Part shown: positions 1 through 6,384 of the stretch, in pieces | Layout of the letters: each line of letters starts with the position of its first letter | How positions within the stretch are numbered: position 1 is the first letter of the stretch | Origin: Coriobacteriia bacterium | Lineage (GTDB): Bacteria > Actinomycetota > Coriobacteriia > Coriobacteriales > UBA8131 | Direction: 5' to 3' | Assembly: GCA_009783245.1 (NCBI GenBank) | Contig: WRHL01000012.1 | Coordinates: forward strand, 1 to 34,476 | DNA length: 34,476 bases | Translations under genes and position numbers: made by a program | The notes under the pieces: generated by a model | Databases searched by the model: none | What the model saw: only the letters and a program-made list of their open reading frames with translations | Told to the model about the DNA's origin: nothing

Positions 1-31
1 TGTGTCCAAGGCGTCCCCTCCCGTCTGTCTG

Positions 32-68
32 ACTGCCACCTACAGTGTAGCAGAATGGGGGTGGCAGT
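32..68. repeat. 9-bp inverted repeat downstream of the nuclease gene
   Basis: Arms 32-40 (ACTGCCACC) and 60-68 (GGTGGCAGT) pair perfectly, and the loop holds a small CTACA-G-TGTAG palindrome. It lies about 100 bases past the stop of the minus-strand gene that ends at 172. Neither strand carries a convincing T-run after the stem, so a terminator role is only possible. Confidence 0.45.
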
Positions 69-78
69 TTGGGGGTAT

Positions 79-153
79 CTTGGTTGGAAGGGCCAGTCAG
101 CGGGTATGCCGGCTTCTCTTGGTTGGAGGGGCCAGTCAGCGGGTATGCCGGCT
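79..153. repeat. two-copy tandem repeat, 39-bp period
   Basis: A 36-bp unit occurs at 79-114 and again at 118-153 with a single difference (A/G at the eleventh base), separated by 3 bases. The core reads GGCCAGTCAGCGGGTATGCC. It lies between the window edge and the 3' end of the nuclease gene. There are only two units and no unique spacers, so it is not a CRISPR array. Function unknown; it may be one example of a dispersed intergenic repeat of this genome. Confidence 0.85.
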
Positions 154-171
154 GGTCCATCTCTGTGGCGC

Positions 172-1119
172 CTACAACAGCATGCCCCGCAGCTCGCGCT
201 GCGCATTGCGGAACCCGGGCTTCTCGTTATGCCGTAGCTGCTTGCCAATGCCGGCAGCAAGCTGCTTGGCGACCTTCTCTAGCTCCACCGTGTCGCGGAT
301 CTGGCGGTTGGTCACGGTTACCACCAGCACCCCCATGGTAGCCAGGGCGTTGCGTCGTTTGGAATCGCTGGAAATCCGGTCAGGGCCGGTGTGGAACTGG
401 TCGCTGTCGTACTCTGCCGCAACATCGACATCCGGCCAGAACAGGTCGCAGTAATAATGGCTTTTACTCGCGATCTTCTTAGCCGTCTTAGCGGGGGTGA
501 CCCGCGCGTTGAGCTCAGGCATGTACAACCCGTAGCCGCCCAGCTTGTACGGAAGCGTCAACAGCATGACCAGCACCGTCTCCATGGGCGAGGCTGAGCC
601 GTCCGCAATGTACCGCAAGGCCCTGGTTGCCTTCCTCACACCATGCGCCCCCGCCATCTGGCCAACAAAGGCTGCCAACTTCTTTGTGCTGGTAAGCGGT
701 GGGCGTCTGTAGGCGCCCTCCTCGCCAGGCGCAGGCCCAGGCAGAGAGTAAGACCCGCACAACTCAAAGCCCAGCTCGATGAGCTTCACCAGTGAGAGCT
801 CGCTGGCCATCCAAAAGAAACACAACTCCGGCGAGCTCACACAAAGACCGCCCCCAACGTACACCACGCCTCCCCTGGGCAAAGCCGCCTCAAACACATG
901 CGAACGCACCACACTCGTCACACGTCTGGCAGCTTTTGAGCTCACCGTGGCATCCAGTGGCATAGAAAGCCCTTGTGATGCAAGCTGGCTTAACGCTGTG
1001 AATCCCGGAAACCGAGCAGGTGCGACACGTTTTGCTCGACTGCGGGCTAGCTTATCCTGCGCCTTGCCAGAAATGCGCCAGTACTCCAATGCCGTTCTGT
1101 GAGTAAGTAAGAGCTCCAT
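172..1119 (-). CDS. DUF559/Vsr-like predicted endonuclease-fold protein
   Basis: 315 aa. The C-terminal third resembles the restriction-endonuclease-like fold of DUF559 and Vsr proteins: an acidic residue in a helix after SPME (E180), then D225, the strand motif AAEYDSDQFH (E236, D238, H243), and a following D252-x-x-R255/R256 helix ending in a hydrophobic strand VLVVTVT. The N-terminal ~170 residues are not recognised; they contain conserved-looking cysteines and an SSPELCFFWMA segment. Substrate and role are unknown. The protein could be a DNA nuclease, a defence or toxin-type accessory protein, or a catalytically dead relative. It stands alone with no methylase or partner in view. The ATG start has no clear Shine-Dalgarno but follows an extended -10 box by six bases, which would suit leaderless translation. 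What I see is the residue pattern; nuclease activity is inference. Confidence 0.75.
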   Translation of the reverse strand: MELLLTHRTALEYWRISGKAQDKLARSRAKRVAPARFPGFTALSQLASQGLSMPLDATVSSKAARRVTSVVRSHVFEAALPRGGVVYVGGGLCVSSPELCFFWMASELSLVKLIELGFELCGSYSLPGPAPGEEGAYRRPPLTSTKKLAAFVGQMAGAHGVRKATRALRYIADGSASPMETVLVMLLTLPYKLGGYGLYMPELNARVTPAKTAKKIASKSHYYCDLFWPDVDVAAEYDSDQFHTGPDRISSDSKRRNALATMGVLVVTVTNRQIRDTVELEKVAKQLAAGIGKQLRHNEKPGFRNAQRELRGMLL

Positions 1120-1125
1120 AGCACC

Positions 1126-1134
1126 ATTTTAGCA
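1126..1134 (-). promoter_or_regulatory. extended -10 promoter of the DUF559-like gene
   Basis: On the minus strand the sequence TGCTAAAAT (TGn plus a 5/6 match to TATAAT) ends six bases before the ATG at 1119, placing transcription start at or next to the start codon. No good -35 is visible; the -35 position falls inside the inverted-repeat arm at 1134-1167. Confidence 0.5.
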
Positions 1135-1297
1135 GTTGTTAGCAGGAAATTGAGGTTGTGTGAGCCTCGAACTAGGGCTTGTAATGTGCGTCTTTAACAA
1201 GCTATCTATTTACCTGCACGTTTATAAATCCAATAGCTATTTATGCCAAAGAGAAGGGCTTGAAGGCTCACACAACCTCAATTTCCTGCTAACAACT
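1134..1297. repeat. 34-bp perfect inverted repeat, MITE-like
   Basis: The left arm 1134-1167 and right arm 1264-1297 are exact reverse complements over 34 bases (outer end AGTTGTTAGCAGG). They enclose a 96-base AT-richer interior (1168-1263) with no convincing gene. Total length is 164 bp. The layout fits a non-autonomous miniature element, or a duplicated and inverted copy of the promoter-proximal DNA of the neighbouring gene. Obvious target-site duplications are not visible. The left arm touches the -10 box of the gene at 172-1119. Confidence 0.85.
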
Positions 1298-1582
1298 CAG
1301 AGCATGACGAGCAGGGCGGGCCCGCGCCCGGCACAACCCCGCAAGATGCGCGATATCACCTCGCCAGGCGCCAGTCCCCCTCGCGCATCCAGGGAGGTCA
1401 GTACGGAAACGCAGGTGTGCAGCGGCCTGTTTGGCGTTGTGTCCGCTGCTGTGGAAAATCAAACTATGGTTGATTTGATTTTCCACAGCAGCTACAAGGT
1501 GGTACGACCGAGGGTAGTGCGCATCTGGGGGTATGGGGGGGGTATGGAGGTGCCCGATTGTCCAATCAGGACAGAGGTATGC
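1298..1582. other. intergenic tract without a supported gene
   Basis: Apart from the hairpin at 1445-1492 and a G-rich run near 1527-1547 this stretch holds no open frame with a plausible ribosome binding site or recognisable product. Together with 1120-1297 it forms a 463-base non-coding region between uvrC and the DUF559-like gene. Confidence 0.7.
1445..1492. repeat. 19-bp perfect hairpin downstream of uvrC
   Basis: Arms 1445-1463 (GCTGCTGTGGAAAATCAAA) and 1474-1492 are exact reverse complements around a 10-base loop. It begins about 90 bases past the uvrC stop. The stem is AT-rich at its tip and no T-run follows on either strand, so it is not a standard intrinsic terminator; it could stabilise a 3' end or be a repeat element. 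Confidence 0.85.
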
Positions 1583-3481
1583 TCACAGGTTATCCTGGTG
1601 CAGGACGGCGAAGATCTCTGCGGCTACATCCTGTGGTATACCCTGAACGGCGGCTATGGCCTCAACATCTGCCTCGCAAAGCTTTTTAAAGGAGCCAAAG
1701 GCCTTGAGCGCCAACTTCTTGCGTTTGGGCCCCAGGCCAGTCACGTCATCAAGCACGCTGGCCGTCATAGCCTTGCCCCTGAGCTCGCGATGGAAGGTGA
1801 TGGCGAAGCGGTGGGCCTCATCGCGGATCTGCTTGACCAGGTAGAGCGCCTCTGAACCGCTGGGCAGGACTATGGGTCCCGTATCACTCCAGGGGACGAA
1901 GAGCTCCTCGTCGGCCTTTGCCAGGCCGGCAACCGGGATGTCGAGCCCCAGCGCCGCAAGCTGCTGCAGGGCTGCTGTCAGCTGTGGCTTCCCGCCGTCG
2001 ACTATGAGCAGGTCGGGGCAGGCGCCAAAGCGTTCGTCAGCCATACGTTGGGGAGCGTAGCGGCGCCCCAGTACCTCTGAGATCATGGCAAAGTCATTCG
2101 CCTCTCCCGTATCCAGACGCACCTTGAAGCGGCGATACTGCGCCTTTTCAGGGGCGCCGGCAGTAAAGACCACCATGGAGGCCACGGAATGACAGCCGTG
2201 GATGGTGGATATATCAAAGCATTCGATGCGCAAAGGCGGTTTATCCAGGGCCAACGCGCTCTCAAGCTGAAGCAATGCGGAGTTGATGCGCTCCTCGTCA
2301 TAGCGGGTGCGCACCTTGTAGCGCATGAGCGTATGCCGCGCGTTGCGCTGCGCGAGCTCAAGCAGTTCCAAACGATCACCGCGTTGCGGCACCGTCAGGC
2401 GCACCCTGGCGCCGTGTTTCGAAGCGAGCTTGGATGTGCGCCATTCCTCAATAGTCGCCGCGTCCTCAGAGACCTGCTCAAGCACCACTTCACGGGGAAC
2501 GTCAGTGGCCTGCTCATAATAACGGACGAGAAACCCGTCTATCAGATCGCCGTCTGGGACATCAAAACCCTTGTCCAGCACAAACTCATTGGAGATGATG
2601 ACAATGCCCTCCCGCACGGTGAGCACGTGGACACCGGTGATTGTCTCCTCGCGATAGAAGCCTATGACGTCTGCGGAGAGCGCAGGTGGGATCTGCACGT
2701 GCTGCCGGTCCTGTAGCGAGCGTATGGTCTCCAGGCGTGTCTTGGAGCGGGCGGCCCTCTCAAAGTCGAGGTCAGCAGCTGCCTGGTGCATTTCGCGCTC
2801 GATCTCCTCGATGAATGCCCGGCGATGCCCTGACAGGAAACGCTCGATGCTACGCACCTGCTTGGCATACTCCTCAGGACTGCAGGCGCCTGTACACGGC
2901 CCCGGACCCAGACCCACATGGGAATCGAAGCAGGGTTTCTCCCCAGCTAAAGCAAGACTGGGATCCGCCTCGAGCCTGCGCCTCAGGCGCTTCCATTCCA
3001 CACAGCTCGCCTGGCAGATCGGTACTACGCGACGGGCGACATCTATGACTATGCGGGCAGCACGGGCATCCGTATAGGGGCCAAAGTAGCGTGTGGTAGG
3101 AACCGGTTTTTCTCGTGTGTATTTTATTGCGGGGAAGACGTCACCTTTGGTGAGAGCGATGAAAGGGTAGCTCTTGTCGTCGCGGAAGTCCACATTGAAG
3201 GGCGGTGCGTACTGGTTGATGAGGTTCTTCTCCAGCACCAGGGACTCATGCTCACTGCCAGTGACCAGGTACTCAAAGGAGGCGACCTGCTCCATGAGGC
3301 GTGGGATCATCATGCGCTCGTCCTGCAGGTTGACGTATTGCCGCATGCGGCTGCGCAGCTGCTTGGCTTTGCCCACGTAGAGCACCTTGCCCTGGGCGTC
3401 CTTCCACAGGTAGACACCCGGCTGCTGCGGCACGGCATCGAGTTGCTCTTTGATGGTGGGTAGGTTATCCAATACGCTCAT
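1583..3481 (-). CDS. uvrC: UvrABC excinuclease subunit C
   Basis: Makes both incisions in nucleotide excision repair after UvrA/UvrB damage loading. About 632 aa, the usual length. In order: GIY-YIG nuclease (PGVYLW...VLYVGKAKQL) at the N-terminus; a four-cysteine region (CQASC...KPCFD...GPCTGAC) fitting the UvrC iron-sulfur site; a UVR motif near AAADLDFERAARSK; the RNase H-like 5'-incision domain starting at IECFDISTIHG with VDGGKPQ; and C-terminal helix-hairpin-helix repeats (VTGLGPKRKK...VQGIPQDVAAEI). I chose the ATG at 3481 because homologues begin close to LPTIKEQL; it has little Shine-Dalgarno and follows directly on a terminator-like hairpin. An in-frame TTG at 3532 would add 17 residues encoded by that hairpin. 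No LexA box is seen upstream. Confidence 0.95.
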   Translation of the reverse strand: MSVLDNLPTIKEQLDAVPQQPGVYLWKDAQGKVLYVGKAKQLRSRMRQYVNLQDERMMIPRLMEQVASFEYLVTGSEHESLVLEKNLINQYAPPFNVDFRDDKSYPFIALTKGDVFPAIKYTREKPVPTTRYFGPYTDARAARIVIDVARRVVPICQASCVEWKRLRRRLEADPSLALAGEKPCFDSHVGLGPGPCTGACSPEEYAKQVRSIERFLSGHRRAFIEEIEREMHQAAADLDFERAARSKTRLETIRSLQDRQHVQIPPALSADVIGFYREETITGVHVLTVREGIVIISNEFVLDKGFDVPDGDLIDGFLVRYYEQATDVPREVVLEQVSEDAATIEEWRTSKLASKHGARVRLTVPQRGDRLELLELAQRNARHTLMRYKVRTRYDEERINSALLQLESALALDKPPLRIECFDISTIHGCHSVASMVVFTAGAPEKAQYRRFKVRLDTGEANDFAMISEVLGRRYAPQRMADERFGACPDLLIVDGGKPQLTAALQQLAALGLDIPVAGLAKADEELFVPWSDTGPIVLPSGSEALYLVKQIRDEAHRFAITFHRELRGKAMTASVLDDVTGLGPKRKKLALKAFGSFKKLCEADVEAIAAVQGIPQDVAAEIFAVLHQDNL

Positions 3482-3487
3482 CACCTG

Positions 3488-3523
3488 AAAAGGGCCTGTC
3501 CGCAGATATCGGACAGGCCCTTT
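3488..3523 (-). terminator. intrinsic terminator ahead of uvrC
   Basis: A 14-bp perfect stem (3489-3502 with 3510-3523, AAAGGGCCTGTCCG) closes a 7-base loop and on the minus strand ends in UUUU. It most likely terminates the lipoprotein transcript from 3962-3585. Its end is only six bases from the preferred uvrC ATG. Confidence 0.75.
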
Positions 3524-3584
3524 GTCATTCAATGGTCCTACATGCTTTCAGCGTTTGGGACAACGCTGTCAAAACAAACACCCA

Positions 3585-3962
3585 TTATTGCTTAACAAGG
3601 GTGACGGTGAATCCCATCCCCATCCAATCATCTATGATCATGGTGTTGCCGTTGATCGTTCCTGATACAGTTCCCGAGGCATCCTCAATGGTAATGGCAT
3701 TGCCCGATACCTTCCATTTGACGTTGTAGGTATCGTTCTCAAGCTTCATCGTAGCCTTTCCGCCACTCTTGAGCTCGAACGATAGACCACCAAAGACCTC
3801 ATCGGCATCCATACTCTGACCGAGCGCTTCGATCTTGGTAGCCTTCCACACACCGAGATTGGGGTCAGAACCACCACCGCAAGCCGCAAGTGCAGTTGCC
3901 ATTCCGAATGCCAGTGTCAATGCCACAGCTCCTGCTATCAGCTTGCCCCATACCTTCTTCAT
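3585..3962 (-). CDS. small lipoprotein, lipocalin-like
   Basis: 125 aa. A type II signal peptide with KK near the N-terminus, a hydrophobic core and the lipobox LAAC (Cys28) followed by GGGSD predicts export and lipid anchoring on the outer face of the membrane. The mature ~95 residues are rich in alternating strand patterns (GVWKATKIEA, ATMKLENDTYNVKWKV, GTINGNTMIID), like the small beta-barrel lipoproteins of gut Actinobacteria and Firmicutes. No catalytic motif is visible and I cannot name a ligand. A good ribosome binding site (GAAGGGATCTGTT) precedes the ATG. It is monocistronic, ending in the hairpin at 3488-3523. Confidence 0.8.
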   Translation of the reverse strand: MKKVWGKLIAGAVALTLAFGMATALAACGGGSDPNLGVWKATKIEALGQSMDADEVFGGLSFELKSGGKATMKLENDTYNVKWKVSGNAITIEDASGTVSGTINGNTMIIDDWMGMGFTVTLVKQ

Positions 3963-4159
3963 AACAGATCCCTTCTCTTACTGATACTTGCTTCGACCAA
4001 CAACTCCACTTCAGCAGATATACGGGCAAGTGCGAATCGCGCCATGCTACCCAACCACATGGTATCAATCCTGTATGCCCTGCCTGAGGTGAGTCTAGTC
4101 CAGTATATAGGATTCAACGGGTAAATGCTTCCATATTTGCATTATGCGCTGTAGTTGTC

Positions 4160-5335
4160 TCACTCATAGTAAGGGATGTAGCCCGCCTGCTTGATGCATG
4201 CCTGGCCTTCTGGAGACAGCATCCAATCCAGGAACAGCCCCCCGGTAGACTGTTCATCGCTTGCCCTGATGATACCGTAGTAGCTCACTGTTAGGGGGTA
4301 TGCGCCTGAGCGGAGATTCTCTTCCTCTGCAGACACCCCGTCTATCTTGAGGATCTTGATGTTCTCGTTCTTATACAGGTTATCTATGTAGTAGCGATAG
4401 GTGTAACCGATGCTTGAGGCGTTGTTCTGATATTCCGCTACTTCGTCTACCAGCATCCCCATACCTATGGCCACCTTGACTTTCTCGGGCGGAAGCATGG
4501 GGATATCGCCCATTACCAGATCTATCATCCCTGTCTGGCTGCCCGAGTTCTCCTCACGTTGGAAAGCGATGATCCTCTCATCATTTCCTCCCACTTGCCT
4601 CCAGCTGGTGATCTCTCCAGAATAGATGCCACGCACCTGATCGAGGGTGAGGCTATCCACAGGGTTGTCCTTGTGGGTGATGAAGACGAAGGCATCATAG
4701 CAGACCGGTTCTTGGATGAGGGTAATACCATATTGCTGCGCCAGCCATAGTTCATTGCCTGATGGCGCTGTTACGATGATGATGTCTACAGTTTCATCGT
4801 AGCGCAGGAAGGCGTTCTCGGATCTGATCATGCCGGACACGTATCCACTTCCTGTGATCAGTTCGAGATAGGCATTATGTGTGGTGTTGAACCATGCTAA
4901 GCCATTGGCGTCCTCATCGGAAAGACCGAGGTGTTGGCGCGCGAACTCAACCGCCATGGGAACCGCCACAGTCGAGCCGTCGATGCAGGGATAGGACCCC
5001 AATACGATGTCATAGTAGTCTTCAGGGCCATCGGGAGCCTGCCAAGAACCAGCCAGCTCTTTCTCGCCCAGTTGGAAAGGACTGTCAAACACTATCTGCT
5101 GCCAACCCGGCCCTCGCTCAAGGCTCTCAGTGATGTAGGCCCGAGAGCCTAGAATATCTGGTTCACCCTCTTGTGCTGACACATATCGCTCCGGGATCTC
5201 TAGGAGTCCTTCCTGGGAGCTGTTCCGCGCTGTCGCATTGTAGATATAGGTAAGCAGTGAGGTCAGCAAGCATATGCAGAGAACTGCAATGACCGCGGCC
5301 CAAAGCGCTTTTCTAAGGGAGTTTCCTGTTCTCAT
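4160..5335 (-). CDS. membrane-anchored periplasmic-binding-type (PstS-like) protein
   Basis: 391 aa. One N-terminal transmembrane helix (about residues 12-32, ALWAAVIAVLCICLL) is followed by an extracellular domain of the type-2 periplasmic binding fold related to phosphate-binding PstS. Supporting motifs are YPCIDGSTVAVPMAVEFA, the hinge strand YDAFVFITHKDNP, the segment LTLDQVRGIYSGEITSW that is typical of the family, and FQREENSGSQT. The ligand is not determined: the family includes phosphate binders and sensory or adhesive relatives. No ABC permease or ATPase lies nearby, so transport is not supported by context. The ATG at 5335 is preferred over one 72 bases upstream because AGGGGTGG precedes it and a signal-anchor follows. 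Divergent from cysK. Confidence 0.8.
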   Translation of the reverse strand: MRTGNSLRKALWAAVIAVLCICLLTSLLTYIYNATARNSSQEGLLEIPERYVSAQEGEPDILGSRAYITESLERGPGWQQIVFDSPFQLGEKELAGSWQAPDGPEDYYDIVLGSYPCIDGSTVAVPMAVEFARQHLGLSDEDANGLAWFNTTHNAYLELITGSGYVSGMIRSENAFLRYDETVDIIIVTAPSGNELWLAQQYGITLIQEPVCYDAFVFITHKDNPVDSLTLDQVRGIYSGEITSWRQVGGNDERIIAFQREENSGSQTGMIDLVMGDIPMLPPEKVKVAIGMGMLVDEVAEYQNNASSIGYTYRYYIDNLYKNENIKILKIDGVSAEEENLRSGAYPLTVSYYGIIRASDEQSTGGLFLDWMLSPEGQACIKQAGYIPYYE

Positions 5336-5477
5336 CGCACCACCCCTGCACTTTCTCGAGAAGTCCTTGAGGGTTTTTAGGACTGGAACATATTCCATGA
5401 TAGTCAATTATCGGTGCATGCGATACTATGGCTAACGTTCTTGTTTCATATACGTCAGGTTCCCGACAGGAGAGCAC

Positions 5478-6374
5478 ATGGTCCACGGCAATATCCTCGC
5501 CACCATCGGCAATACCCCCATGGTGCGTATCAACACAATGAACCCCAACCCGGCAGTGGAGCTGTACGCCAAGGTTGAGGGTTTCAACCCCACCGGCAGC
5601 ATCAAGGACAGGATCGCGTTGATGATGATCGAGCAGGCGGAGGCCGAGGGGGTATTGACCAAAGATAAGATCATCATCGAGGCAACCTCTGGCAACACCG
5701 GGATCGCGTTGGCCATGATAGGTTCGGTCAAGGGTTACCGCGTGCAGATAGTCATGAGCTCCGCTGTTTCCATCGAGCGGCAGAAGATGATCAAGGCCTT
5801 TGGAAGCGAGGTCATACTCACTGCCCCGGACCTGGGGACCGACGGTGCGATACTGAAGACCAAAGAGCTGCTTGCGGCCTACCCGGAAAGGTATTTCAAT
5901 CCCAACCAGTTCTCTAACGAGTACAACAAGATCGCCCACTACGAGACCACCGCCCTGGAGATCTGGAGACAGACCGAAGGCCGCGTCACGCACTTTGTCT
6001 CGGCCCTGGGCACCTCAGGCACACTTATGGGCGTTGGTATGATGCTCAAGAAGCGGAACCCCAGTGTGAAGATCATCGAGGCACAGCCGGTAAAGGGACA
6101 CTACATCCAGGGCCTCAAGAGCCTGGCTGAGGCGATAGTCCCTGAGATCTATGACATCAACGAGATAGACGACAGCATCCTCATAGACACCGAGGAAGCA
6201 TATGAGACAGCAAGGCGCATCGTCCGCGAAGAAGGCATCTTTGTGGGCATGTCCAGCGGGGCCGCCATGTTGGCAGCCATCAAGGAGATCGAGAAGCTGG
6301 AAAGCGGCGTCATGGTTGTCATCTTCCCGGACAGGGGTGAGAAATACCTCAGCACCGACCTGTTCCAGGTGTAA
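5478..6374 (+). CDS. cysteine synthase family (O-acetylserine sulfhydrylase)
   Basis: 298 aa PLP enzyme of the CysK/CysM family, which replaces the acetyl group of O-acetylserine with sulfide to make cysteine. The PLP lysine is K43 in NPTGSIKDR; TSGNTG (70-75) binds the substrate carboxylate; GTSGT holds the PLP phosphate; MSSGAA supplies the serine facing the pyridine nitrogen. The C-terminus VVIFPDRGEKYLST is typical. The NPTGSIKDR signature and short length fit CysM-like or archaeal-like members, so a phospho-serine or sulfocysteine substrate is possible. AGGAGA lies 5 bases before the ATG. It is a lone plus-strand gene with no cysE beside it; its stop is 10 bases from the convergent uvrA stop with no obvious terminator between. 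Confidence 0.9.
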   Translation: MVHGNILATIGNTPMVRINTMNPNPAVELYAKVEGFNPTGSIKDRIALMMIEQAEAEGVLTKDKIIIEATSGNTGIALAMIGSVKGYRVQIVMSSAVSIERQKMIKAFGSEVILTAPDLGTDGAILKTKELLAAYPERYFNPNQFSNEYNKIAHYETTALEIWRQTEGRVTHFVSALGTSGTLMGVGMMLKKRNPSVKIIEAQPVKGHYIQGLKSLAEAIVPEIYDINEIDDSILIDTEEAYETARRIVREEGIFVGMSSGAAMLAAIKEIEKLESGVMVVIFPDRGEKYLSTDLFQV

Positions 6375-6384
6375 CGCCTGACAG

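Noticed and set aside
79-153. Short CRISPR array
   Set aside because: Only two units separated by three bases, no spacers and no cas genes.
1289-1486. 65-codon minus-strand frame starting inside the 19-bp hairpin
   Set aside because: Low-complexity Arg/Ala composition and no start signal; its first codons are hairpin sequence.
1160-1855. 231-codon plus-strand open frame spanning the inverted repeat and the uvrC 3' end
   Set aside because: It covers the MITE-like element, the 19-bp hairpin and the antisense of uvrC; no ribosome binding site and no recognisable product.
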